Origin: Enterovibrio norvegicus FF-33
GTDB taxonomy: Bacteria > Pseudomonadota > Gammaproteobacteria > Enterobacterales > Vibrionaceae
Assembly (NCBI RefSeq): GCF_000286835.2
Contig: NZ_AJYD02000038.1
Span: forward strand, 1,742,453 to 1,806,452
Direction of reading: 5' to 3'
DNA: 64,000 nucleotides
A program made the translations under genes and the position numbers. Position 1 is the stretch's first letter. Each line of letters begins with the position of its first letter. Positions 46,592 to 54,807 of this stretch are shown here, in pieces. The notes under the pieces are model-generated. The model searched no databases and was not told the origin of the DNA. It worked only from the letters and a program-made list of their open reading frames with translations.

Positions 46592-48050
46592 TACCGACAT
46601 TACCATTGGCCTTCGCGATGGATTCTTACAATATAAAGATGTCGATGATGGCTATGCATTGGGCTGTCTCATGCATAGTCCAGAAGTTGAAATACTCGGT
46701 ATTAGCTCAACACGTGGAAATACCGATAACATCGAGGAGTCCACTCAAACGGCGCAACACTTTGTGTCCAGCTTTGGCGCCAATAGCTACAAAGTATATA
46801 AAGGTGCGACGTCCAATTTTGTCGCTTCTGACAATACCAATGACAACAATACAGAAAAAGAAAATAAGGAATCTGATGCTGTAACCGCTCTTATTGAAAA
46901 CCTAGAGCAAGGCAATTTAACGATCCTCGCTATTGGTGCGCTCACCAATATTGCCGACCTTATCAAAACCCGCCCTGACTTGGTTTCAAAAATCGATAGC
47001 ATCGTATCGGTAGCAGGAAGGCAATCGACTGATGAACATTTCATTTCGGGAACATTTCAGCTCAAGCCCTTTCGTGACCTCAATTTTGAGTTCGATACTG
47101 ACGCGTTCAACTATGTGCTAAAAAGTGGCGTCTCTGTCGTATTGGTACCCTTTGAAGTATGCAAGAAAATGTGGGTTGATTTTGACGACCTTGCTCGTTT
47201 ACGAAAACAGGGACCCATGGGTAACCTCCTTGCTCGGCATGCTCTAGGTTGGTGGACTGAATGGGAAATTGTGTTCGGTTCCCACAAAGGGTTCAATCCA
47301 TTTGATTTAGTCGCCGCCGCTTACGTTGTCAATCCGCAATGGTTCACCACTAAACCCTTATTTGCACGCACTGAGATTGCGCCAAGCGACACGGAAAAAG
47401 GAACGCAAAAACCTTATCTAATTTGCACTGATTCTCCCGTAAACGCTTACCCTGTTTCCTATTGTGTGGACATTAACGAAAAAGCGAAAAGCGATGTCCT
47501 GACGAGATTGGCCAAACAGACCATCGCACAACAGGTTTTAGGGCTCTCTCACGTCAACATTATTGTAGAAGATGTGGACGTTGCTGCTGATTATTATCAG
47601 CGAGTATTGGGCTTTGAGCGCGCGTTCGACGAAACCGGAGAAGCCATGTCATATCGCGGTATCTCTATGAAAAGCTTTGCACTAGACGCTGGGTTAGAGG
47701 AACAACCCGTCACAATCGACGTTCAGTTTGTACGCCACCCACAAGCAGGTATCTATTTAGAACTGATGCGATACCATCAACCAACGGGTAAAACACAGCT
47801 GCCCATTCAGCCTAAAACATATGATTTGGGAGGCCCGAGACATATCGCATTGGAAGTTGCTAACTGTAATGATGTCTTTCACTTCCTGAAAGAACAAGAC
47901 GGCGTCACCATGATTAATACAGCTTCAGATTATAAGCCTGTTGAGTTAGATGGTTTTCCGATCACGTTTTTTTACTGGATTGATCTTTATGGCGTTCAGT
48001 GGGAAATGGAAGAAGGACGTCGAATGGGTAAGATGCTAGGCATTGTATAA
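46560..48050 (+). CDS. Nucleoside hydrolase fused to a VOC (glyoxalase-like) domain
   Basis: GTG 46560 with AAGGAAAG upstream gives 496 residues; no ATG occurs before residue 35. Residues about 5-315 form an inosine-uridine-type nucleoside hydrolase: IDTD at 10-13, DVDDGYAL at 27-34 (calcium-binding aspartates, with a 10-residue insertion before them), ISSTRGN and a C-terminal FDLVAAA segment. Residues about 325-496 form a VOC domain (LSHVNIIVEDVDVAADYYQRVLGFE, first metal ligand candidate His331; RHIALEV; YGVQWEMEEGR). Hydrolases cleave N-glycosidic bonds of nucleosides; VOC domains act on many substrates or bind antibiotics. The fusion is uncommon. The gene is translationally coupled to the diguanylate cyclase. 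Confidence 0.88.
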   Translation: MIEKQLRLWIDTDITIGLRDGFLQYKDVDDGYALGCLMHSPEVEILGISSTRGNTDNIEESTQTAQHFVSSFGANSYKVYKGATSNFVASDNTNDNNTEKENKESDAVTALIENLEQGNLTILAIGALTNIADLIKTRPDLVSKIDSIVSVAGRQSTDEHFISGTFQLKPFRDLNFEFDTDAFNYVLKSGVSVVLVPFEVCKKMWVDFDDLARLRKQGPMGNLLARHALGWWTEWEIVFGSHKGFNPFDLVAAAYVVNPQWFTTKPLFARTEIAPSDTEKGTQKPYLICTDSPVNAYPVSYCVDINEKAKSDVLTRLAKQTIAQQVLGLSHVNIIVEDVDVAADYYQRVLGFERAFDETGEAMSYRGISMKSFALDAGLEEQPVTIDVQFVRHPQAGIYLELMRYHQPTGKTQLPIQPKTYDLGGPRHIALEVANCNDVFHFLKEQDGVTMINTASDYKPVELDGFPITFFYWIDLYGVQWEMEEGRRMGKMLGIV

Positions 48051-48150
48051 CCTCTAAGGTATATCTGTGATAAGCATACATAGACAAACAGCCACTGAGA
48101 TACTCAGTAGCCTTTGATCTCACTTTGGTTTGCCATAGACATGTCCATTC

Positions 48151-48185
48151 GAAAAAAATCCGCTGATTATTCAGCGGATTTTTAG
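48151..48185. terminator. Bidirectional terminator
   Basis: Hairpin AAAATCCGCTGA-TTAT-TCAGCGGATTTT at 48156-48182 with A runs left and T runs right. It lies between the convergent hydrolase/VOC gene and the universal stress protein gene and can serve both. Confidence 0.92.
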
Positions 48186-48201
48186 TTTAGCGACGAGAAC
48201 G

Positions 48202-49059
48202 TTAACCAATCATCCACAAAGGGACTTGGGATTTTTTAAGCAGACTCTTAGTGACATCACCAAACATTTGTTGATGAATACGCTGATGAGCATACGCACC
48301 ACAAACAATCGCATCCGCATTGAGCCTGATCGCGGTCGATAAAATCGCCGTCGGCGTTCGCATACGGCCTGACTTAAACACTTCACAGTCACATGCTATC
48401 TCATGCATGGCCAGATATTCCTGCAAATCTATTTGAGTCGGCCTTTTGTCTATCGAGCGCTCACTGGTGACGATGCTCACCTTCTCAGCACTTCTAAGAA
48501 GATGCATTGCAGATGCCACGGCTCGCGCGGCTTGAGTATCTCCGTTCCAAGCAATCATCACGTGCTTTGGCGAAAAATGCGTTTGGGTTCTCGGCATGAT
48601 CAATACAGGCTTACCGCTATGCAGAATCGCCGCCTCAAAACTTACGCTGGACTTACCTCGTTTTGGCTGAGGAATGATTGTTAAATCAGACAACTTGCCT
48701 TTTTCTGCAACCACTTCGCCACGAAACCCCATCACTTCATGCCATTTTGCCGAGGTGATATGACTCATTGGATAACGGTTTACCTGAGAAATAGACAAAC
48801 TTCGGCAAGTGTCTTCAAACAACTCTCGCATCATGTCCAGATCTTCACTGACATAGTCGGCCACAATTTGGTCGATACGTTTGTGAAATTCATTTGAAAT
48901 GAGCTGCATTTCATTCGGCAGCAGCTGCTTTGGATCAATGTGGGCATGAAGCACATCAAGATGTGCGCGAAAGAAACTCGCTACATTGAGCGCTCCTTCC
49001 AGCCTCTCTTTCGCATTCTCATTGGATGCTAGAGGCATAATGATCGTTCGAATAGTCAT
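48202..49059 (-). CDS. Universal stress protein (UspA family, two-domain)
   Basis: The ATG at 49059 is preferred because AGGAGG lies 5 bases upstream; a GTG two codons earlier is possible. The protein has 285 residues. The N-terminal half is a degenerate Usp domain (TIIMPLASNENAKERLEGALNVA). The C-terminal half carries VMIAWNGDTQAARAVASAM and ends CGAYAHQRIHQQMFGDVTKSLLKKSQVPLWMIG. The G-x2-x-(H/S)-x-R-type nucleotide motif is altered (GAYAHQRIHQQMFG), so ATP binding is plausible but not certain. Usp proteins help cells under starvation or stress. The gene lies 13 bases after the TctA-TctB permease, so it is part of that transport operon. Confidence 0.9.
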   Translation of the reverse strand: MTIRTIIMPLASNENAKERLEGALNVASFFRAHLDVLHAHIDPKQLLPNEMQLISNEFHKRIDQIVADYVSEDLDMMRELFEDTCRSLSISQVNRYPMSHITSAKWHEVMGFRGEVVAEKGKLSDLTIIPQPKRGKSSVSFEAAILHSGKPVLIMPRTQTHFSPKHVMIAWNGDTQAARAVASAMHLLRSAEKVSIVTSERSIDKRPTQIDLQEYLAMHEIACDCEVFKSGRMRTPTAILSTAIRLNADAIVCGAYAHQRIHQQMFGDVTKSLLKKSQVPLWMIG

Positions 49060-49071
49060 GTTCACCTCCTG

Positions 49072-51078
49072 TTAGTAGCCGAGCGGCCAAGGTAGCTCGA
49101 TATATTCCTGAAGCAGCCCCACGGGAAGTTCCAGTACCATTGCATTCGTAAGAAAGAGTAAGAATCCCACGGCTATCGCTGTCAACGCTAACGCGCGCCA
49201 AAGGCTAACACTTGCTTTTACCACCAAAAAAGAAACAAAAAACACACTGATCGAGATGACATAACCCACCAGATAACACCCGGCAACCAACGCAAACAAC
49301 CAGTAGAGGTAATGCATCATGCTGGTGGAGCTTTTATCAAATACGTAACCTTGTTCGTACTCCATATCGAAATAAATGGGGTCGTTGGTAGGTTTAGTGA
49401 GAAGTTGATAAAGCACGATAGCGGAGAGCACCCACATCAAACTGCCGACCATAATGGTGAACACTCCGCCAAGGAAGCTCTGCTGTAAACCATCATAAAT
49501 GGCATACAAAAAGATGAGATTCACAACACCAGCAAAAATGACCTGTGGTGTGCGATTGCATGCTTTTGCTGGGGTGGTTTCAGCTTCTGTTGAAGACGCT
49601 GAAGACGAGTCATCTTGCTTAACCGCATTCTGTTTTCGATACATAAAAAACAACGATAAGAGCGTGATGATGCCAATGATGATAACGCCCGGTCTTAGCA
49701 AGAACCCAGCGCCATCAAATTGAACCGCTTGATAGAGATACGTTTCCATGCCGCCTGCGAGGACAAATCCAATCAAAAAAGCAGGACGCGGCCAGTCAAA
49801 GCGCTTCATCAATACACCAAGGAAGCCGATAGCCAATAAAGTCACCAGATCACCAAGATCTCGGGTTGCTTGAAACGCAGCAAAGCAAATCACCATCACC
49901 ATGAACGGTGCAAGCAAGCTATAGCGAATAGTGGTAAGGCGAGCGACAGTTGGCGAAATCAGCATACAGGCACCAGCCCCAAATACATTTGCCAATGCCA
50001 GAGACCAAACGATGGTATAGGTGATATCGAGATCGGTGCTCACCATGGCAGGGCCCGGCTCCAGACCCACTAGCACCATGCCGCCAAGAAAAACCGCCAT
50101 ACTGCCCGATCCTGGAATACCAAACAGCAATGTCGGTACTAGCCCGCCCCCTTCTTTGGCATTATTGGCTGACTCAGGTGCAATCACACCCCGAACATCA
50201 CCATGGCCAAATTGCGGATTGTCCTTTGTTGTTTGTACTGCATGACCGTAGGCAATCCAGTCTACAACGCTGCCACCCAGTCCTGGCAACGCACCAATGA
50301 TACAACCAATCACGCTGCAACGAAGCGCAAGCCATTTGTTGTTCACAAAGTCCCGAATACCCTCTGACCAACCACTACCAAGATTGCTGGCATTGGCGAT
50401 TGGCTTGTTTTGGCGCAGTAAGTCGATGATTTCTGGCAAGGCAAATATGCCTAAACCCACCACCACGAGCGGAATACCATCCATCAGGTAGAAATTATCA
50501 AAAGCCATGCGATATTCACCCGTAGCAGGTGCACTGCCAAGGCTACCTAACACGACGCCAAAGCCACAAGCAGACAGGCCCTTAACGAAACTTTTACCCG
50601 CCAATGCGCCTACCATACTGAGGCCAAGAATAGTGAGCATAAACAATTCAGCGGAGCCAAACGCCAAAATCACAGGGCGCGCGATCAAAACAAATACCGT
50701 TAAGATCAATGCCCCGAACAAGCCCCCGAATAGAGACGAAGTGAACGCCGCCGATAAAGCACGCGCAGCCTGTCCACGCTTTGCCATCGGGAACCCGTCT
50801 AACACTGTCGCCTGAGACCCACTTGAACCGGGAATCCCCATCAGTACAGAGGTAAATGTGTCAGAAGTCGGGATCACGGCCACCAATCCAATCAGCATTG
50901 CGAGCGCTGAAACGGGCTCCATCCCATACAAAAACGGAAGGAGAAGAGACAAACCTGCGATGCCGCCTAAGCCGGGAAATATACCAATGCCCAGCCCCAA
51001 AATGACGCCGCCAAGCATATAAGTGATGTGTTGCAGACTGAGTATCGTCTGCAAGGAATCGAGTAATTCGCTGAACAT
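49072..51078 (-). CDS. Tripartite tricarboxylate transporter permease, TctA-TctB fusion
   Basis: The chosen start ATG 51078 (AAGG 8 bases upstream) gives 668 residues; ATG 51120 would add 14. Residues about 1-500 are TctA: GLGIGIFPGLGGIAGLSLLLPF, VLMGIPGSSGSQATVLDGFPMAKRG and the second half GALPGLGGSVVDWIAYGHAVQ. A Ser/Thr/Glu-rich linker (about 510-530) is followed by a TctB-like domain with four membrane helices to the end. TctA and TctB are normally separate proteins of the tripartite tricarboxylate transporter, which uses a periplasmic Bug protein and a cation gradient to import carboxylates such as citrate. The fusion keeps the usual A-before-B order, but the two halves are joined by a polar linker. 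Confidence 0.92.
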   Translation of the reverse strand: MFSELLDSLQTILSLQHITYMLGGVILGLGIGIFPGLGGIAGLSLLLPFLYGMEPVSALAMLIGLVAVIPTSDTFTSVLMGIPGSSGSQATVLDGFPMAKRGQAARALSAAFTSSLFGGLFGALILTVFVLIARPVILAFGSAELFMLTILGLSMVGALAGKSFVKGLSACGFGVVLGSLGSAPATGEYRMAFDNFYLMDGIPLVVVGLGIFALPEIIDLLRQNKPIANASNLGSGWSEGIRDFVNNKWLALRCSVIGCIIGALPGLGGSVVDWIAYGHAVQTTKDNPQFGHGDVRGVIAPESANNAKEGGGLVPTLLFGIPGSGSMAVFLGGMVLVGLEPGPAMVSTDLDITYTIVWSLALANVFGAGACMLISPTVARLTTIRYSLLAPFMVMVICFAAFQATRDLGDLVTLLAIGFLGVLMKRFDWPRPAFLIGFVLAGGMETYLYQAVQFDGAGFLLRPGVIIIGIITLLSLFFMYRKQNAVKQDDSSSASSTEAETTPAKACNRTPQVIFAGVVNLIFLYAIYDGLQQSFLGGVFTIMVGSLMWVLSAIVLYQLLTKPTNDPIYFDMEYEQGYVFDKSSTSMMHYLYWLFALVAGCYLVGYVISISVFFVSFLVVKASVSLWRALALTAIAVGFLLFLTNAMVLELPVGLLQEYIELPWPLGY

Positions 51079-51148
51079 AGACAATGCCTTTAGGAAGGAA
51101 ATGAAGTTCAGTGCAAGCATTCGCCTGCACTAAGCTTCAAAAAATGCG

Positions 51149-52276
51149 TTAGAACTTGGTGTTATATTTTTCAGTTAGCCAAGCGCGAACCCATTCGCGG
51201 TCTGCTTCACTAAGAGACAAAGCCGTTTTCAATGCCGCTTGTGCACTTTCACCGGTGAGCTGTGGGTAATCACCCAGCACGTTGTCAGACTTCTGTTTAA
51301 AATCAGGCTGATTGACCATCGCCGTTGCGGAGTTACGCCATGTGGAGAGAATGCCTGCAGACACGTCTTTTGGAAGAAAGATCATTTTCTGCGCAGCGAA
51401 GCCAGCGGCGAAAAATGCTTTCCAAACCTCAAAACCTTGGTTAGTCGCAGCATCAGGGTTTGCCATTGCATAAACTTCCGCGAAGTGTGGAAGGTCTGGG
51501 AAGTTAGGATCCCGCTGTAATTTTCCGTCAGCGCCTAATACGCCAAAGCTGAATAGCGGAATCGCAGTCCCTTCATCGACAAGTGGTGTCACCTTTTTGA
51601 TGAAAGAAGAGGTGGTTTGGGAATCAATATTCACTTCACCGCGTTCAAACGCTAAACGACCAGCGCCGCGACCTTTCATGCCAAAGATAGCCTTGACGTC
51701 CAAGTTCAATAAGTTCATAGCAAGAAGGGGGACCAAATCAATCGACGTAGCGCCTTGGCTTGCATACTTAAACGACACGTGATCTTTCTTGGCCAGTAAA
51801 TCCTGAACGTTTTTAATCCCAGTGGATGGTGAAACATACATAACACCGCCAGTCGGAGAGGCCAATACGATGCTCCAGTCGTTGTACTCATACTTCACAC
51901 GACTGTCATTGAGCAGATATGGGTACTGAGTAGACGCAGAACTCGCGAAAATATTCAGTCCGTTAGCGCGCGCTTTTTGTGCAAAACGATTAGCACCTTT
52001 TGTCGAGCCGCCACCCGGAATGTTCTTGACGACAACAACCGGATTACCCGGCAATGCGGCAGTGAGCAACGGCGCATAAAAGCGTGCCCATGTGTCCGTG
52101 CCGCCTCCCTCTTTATAAGGCACCGTGAATTCAACACGTTTACCTTTGAAAGACACGTCCTCTGCAATCGCCGTGGAGGGCATTGCCACCAATGCGCTCA
52201 TCCCTAAAATCGCCGCGTTGAACGAGCGACGTACCGTTGCCATTTTTGAGTTTGGTTGCTTATGAATAAACATCAT
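51149..52276 (-). CDS. Bug/TctC-family periplasmic substrate-binding protein
   Basis: The start at ATG 52276 (GAAGGTGG upstream) gives about 375 residues with a long signal peptide ending near AIA/ED. The mature part carries the TctC features VEFTVPYKEGGGTDTWARFYAPLL, VVVVKNIPGGGSTKGANRFA and SFKYASQGATSIDLVPL. Bug proteins bind carboxylates or other small organic ions through main-chain contacts of these glycine loops. The neighbouring TctA-TctB permease makes it the binding protein of a tripartite tricarboxylate transporter. The ligand cannot be read from sequence. A weak terminator lies between it and the upstream isomerase gene. Confidence 0.9.
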   Translation of the reverse strand: MMFIHKQPNSKMATVRRSFNAAILGMSALVAMPSTAIAEDVSFKGKRVEFTVPYKEGGGTDTWARFYAPLLTAALPGNPVVVVKNIPGGGSTKGANRFAQKARANGLNIFASSASTQYPYLLNDSRVKYEYNDWSIVLASPTGGVMYVSPSTGIKNVQDLLAKKDHVSFKYASQGATSIDLVPLLAMNLLNLDVKAIFGMKGRGAGRLAFERGEVNIDSQTTSSFIKKVTPLVDEGTAIPLFSFGVLGADGKLQRDPNFPDLPHFAEVYAMANPDAATNQGFEVWKAFFAAGFAAQKMIFLPKDVSAGILSTWRNSATAMVNQPDFKQKSDNVLGDYPQLTGESAQAALKTALSLSEADREWVRAWLTEKYNTKF

Positions 52277-52469
52277 TCCACCTTCGTTTGCGTCCAATGC
52301 CATTTTCATAACGGCTAAAAATCATTCATTAGTGTTGGTTTCATTGGTTACGCTATTGGGTGAAACTGTCACCACGCTGACATACCACATATTGATAACA
52401 AAAACGTTACATTAGGCGTATTCAGTAGGCCGTATTCAATGGTTCATGCTCAAGACAAGTGAAGCTTGA

Positions 52470-52500
52470 GGCCAAAAAAAACCACCTCAGAAGGTGATTA
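52470..52500 (-). terminator. Weak terminator downstream of the PrpF-like gene
   Basis: Short hairpin ACCACCT-CAG-AAGGTGAT at about 52481-52498, followed on the minus strand by a run of eight T. The stem is only 5-6 base pairs, so partial readthrough into the transporter genes is likely. Confidence 0.6.
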
Positions 52501-52574
52501 AACGTCGCTCACAAGACGAATCAGTGTGATGACGAAATATCGAAAACAAGGGGAAAATTCGATAAGGCACAAGA

Positions 52575-53639
52575 TCAGTAGTAGGCATCGCCTTTAAACA
52601 ATGGTCTTGCTGTTCGTACAAGTGCGGCTTGCCTGATCTGTGGCTCTTCGTCGTTAGCTTCAATCACCACACTCACCGCGATTTTTCCTGCCGGATGTTC
52701 GATTTCTATCTGGTTCGACTTTAGGTTTCGTGCGGCTTCATAAGCGACAGTGCCCGGTAGCATGGTCGAGACCGCCACACAAATAGCACCTGTCACTGCA
52801 TGGCTGGTGTGACAATTATGGGGAACAAAATAACGCGATGTAATGTTTCCGCCATTAGCGGGCGGCGCGACAAGGGATACTTTGGGAATGACGCTGTTAC
52901 TGACATCCCCTAGCCCCATTCTCTCGCCGGCTTCTCGGCGAATGGATTCCAGTTTTTGCAGAAATTCGGCGTCGGCATCAAGCTCAGTTTTAGTTTCATA
53001 ACCGGTTTTTCCCATCCCCTTCGCGGGAATATGAACCATGGGCACAGACGCATCAATACAGCTCACAGTGACGCCTTGAATATCATCTTTAAAACGCCCA
53101 GTCGGGAACAGTTTTCCCGTTTTGGCACCTCCGACATTCAGAAAATTGAGTAGAATTGGCGACCCCGTTTCAGGCACGCCATCAATTTTTATGTTTCCTT
53201 CCAGCTTCACTTTTCCATTGGGTGTTTCAGCGGTAACTTCAATAATCGTATTGGTATTAATGTTACGGACTCGGATGGTGGTTTCGGGGTCTTGCAATGT
53301 AATCAGACCCTTTTCATCACCAAAGATCAGAATGCCCGAGAGGATATTTCCACATGACGGCTTGGTATCCACAACACGATCTTCTACTCCTACTTGTGCA
53401 AACAAATAATCGAGATCGACATTATCAAAAGCGCTTTTTGAAACGATGGCCACTTTGCTAGTCAACGATGTACCGCCACCAATACCGTTAATTTGTTGCG
53501 GGTCGCCAGAGCCCATCACGTGGATCAACACATCGTCACGCTGTTGCTCATTTTCTGGTAAATCACTTGCCAGAAAATATGCTCCTTTTGACGTGCCACC
53601 CCTGATCAGCATACAAGGAATGCTTGTTGATCTTTCCAC
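52575..53639 (-). CDS. PrpF/GalD-like carboxylate isomerase (tautomerase)
   Basis: This 354-residue protein starts at GTG 53639 (GGAG 7 bases upstream) and belongs to the PrpF family. It has MLIRGGTSKGAYF at the N-terminus, GGGTSLTSKVAIV with Lys62, and TKPSCGNILSG with Cys96. The spacing Lys-34-Cys matches the catalytic pair of 2-methylaconitate isomerase PrpF (Lys73/Cys107). The family also includes 4-oxalomesaconate tautomerase GalD of gallate breakdown. No acnD/prpC (propionate) or gal genes are nearby, so the substrate is not fixed. Together with the transporter it suggests uptake and isomerisation of an unsaturated tricarboxylate. This is the gene between the two-component/binding-protein unit and the transport unit. 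Confidence 0.88.
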   Translation of the reverse strand: MERSTSIPCMLIRGGTSKGAYFLASDLPENEQQRDDVLIHVMGSGDPQQINGIGGGTSLTSKVAIVSKSAFDNVDLDYLFAQVGVEDRVVDTKPSCGNILSGILIFGDEKGLITLQDPETTIRVRNINTNTIIEVTAETPNGKVKLEGNIKIDGVPETGSPILLNFLNVGGAKTGKLFPTGRFKDDIQGVTVSCIDASVPMVHIPAKGMGKTGYETKTELDADAEFLQKLESIRREAGERMGLGDVSNSVIPKVSLVAPPANGGNITSRYFVPHNCHTSHAVTGAICVAVSTMLPGTVAYEAARNLKSNQIEIEHPAGKIAVSVVIEANDEEPQIRQAALVRTARPLFKGDAYY

Positions 53640-53736
53640 TATTCAACTCCTTAGCCACGTTTCTCCATTTATGTGGCTAAAGGGTATGAGGTGAAACTGT
53701 CAGTACGCTGTCACCGTATGTCGCGATGAAATGAGC

Positions 53737-54807
53737 CTACTCAAGCTCTTTGAGTGCGTTTTCCCATTCCGTGATCACGATTTCACGCTTGTTAGGGTCA
53801 GAGCTCACCAGCAAGGTGACATCCAAGGGGATGGGTTTTAGTTGATCAATCAACACCTCACGCATCGCATTGGCTGATTTTGGGCTGTCGATATCAGTTC
53901 GAATTGGCGGCATATTGGTTTGCTCTGCCATCAGTCGTTGTCCAGCCAGCGAAACCAAATAATTCATGAACAGTTTTGCATCATTTGGGTTCTCAGTCGT
54001 TTTATTGATAAACGCCGAGCGAATCACAACGGGCGTATAATCTTCAGCAGCAACAATAATGACGTCATCATACTTTTCCGCCCACGATTTGGCGTAAGAG
54101 CCCATGATGTTATAAGCGAGAAGGATTTCGTTTTCGTGTAGGGCTGTCAACATGGATGCGGAGCTTGGAAAGGTGCGTACATTATGAATTTTGAACAGCT
54201 CCAGAATCTGACCATAATTAGTCGCCTGAATACGCTCAAATGACCAAAGCAAATAGCCGATACCCACCCGACGAATATCAAACGTTCCCATTTTTCCATT
54301 CAGTTCATTGCCGTAGCGACGAATAAAGCTCAATAACTCGACACGATTCTTTGGTACAACTTTGTCTCGCATGAAGGCTTTGTTAAGCACGATCACCGCA
54401 GGTTCGTAACTAAATCCATAAAGCTCATCACGCCATACCGCCCATGTCGGTAAATGGTTGGTCTGATTCGGAATATGGCTGGTGGGGGGCGAGTGAGGAA
54501 GCGCAAAACCATCGTTAACTAACCTAAACTGCAAGTCCATAACAGAACTAATAGTGATGTCTGGTTTGGGCTCAATATGTTCGCGTATGTGCCTATCAAG
54601 ATCATTGCTACTGATGGCTTGGTATTCAATTAGAATAGACGGATGACGCCGTTGAAAATCATCTAACAGTGGCTGCATTTCTGACAAATAGGCAGCAGCA
54701 TAAATGCTAATCGCTTTTCGGGTAAAGCCATCCCCTTCTTGCGCCGACACAGCGCCGAGCGTGAAAAACGCAATCCCTATCAAGCCAACAACATATCGTC
54801 GTATCAT
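53737..54807 (-). CDS. Periplasmic solute-binding protein linked to the TctD/TctE-like sensor
   Basis: The ATG at 54807 overlaps the sensor kinase stop by 4 bases and gives 356 residues with signal peptide MIRRYVVGLIGIAFFTLGAVSA. The mature part is a type 2 periplasmic binding protein of iron(III)/polyamine shape: ISIYAAAYLSEMQPLLDDFQ, PDITISSVMDLQFRLVNDGFALP, YGFSYEPAVIVLNK and MFTALHENE-type MLTALHENEILLAYNI. No permease or ATPase gene follows. The translational coupling to the kinase suggests that it presents a ligand to the sensor, as proposed for similar binding-protein/TctDE sets. Import through an unlinked ABC transporter cannot be excluded. Confidence 0.8.
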   Translation of the reverse strand: MIRRYVVGLIGIAFFTLGAVSAQEGDGFTRKAISIYAAAYLSEMQPLLDDFQRRHPSILIEYQAISSNDLDRHIREHIEPKPDITISSVMDLQFRLVNDGFALPHSPPTSHIPNQTNHLPTWAVWRDELYGFSYEPAVIVLNKAFMRDKVVPKNRVELLSFIRRYGNELNGKMGTFDIRRVGIGYLLWSFERIQATNYGQILELFKIHNVRTFPSSASMLTALHENEILLAYNIMGSYAKSWAEKYDDVIIVAAEDYTPVVIRSAFINKTTENPNDAKLFMNYLVSLAGQRLMAEQTNMPPIRTDIDSPKSANAMREVLIDQLKPIPLDVTLLVSSDPNKREIVITEWENALKELE

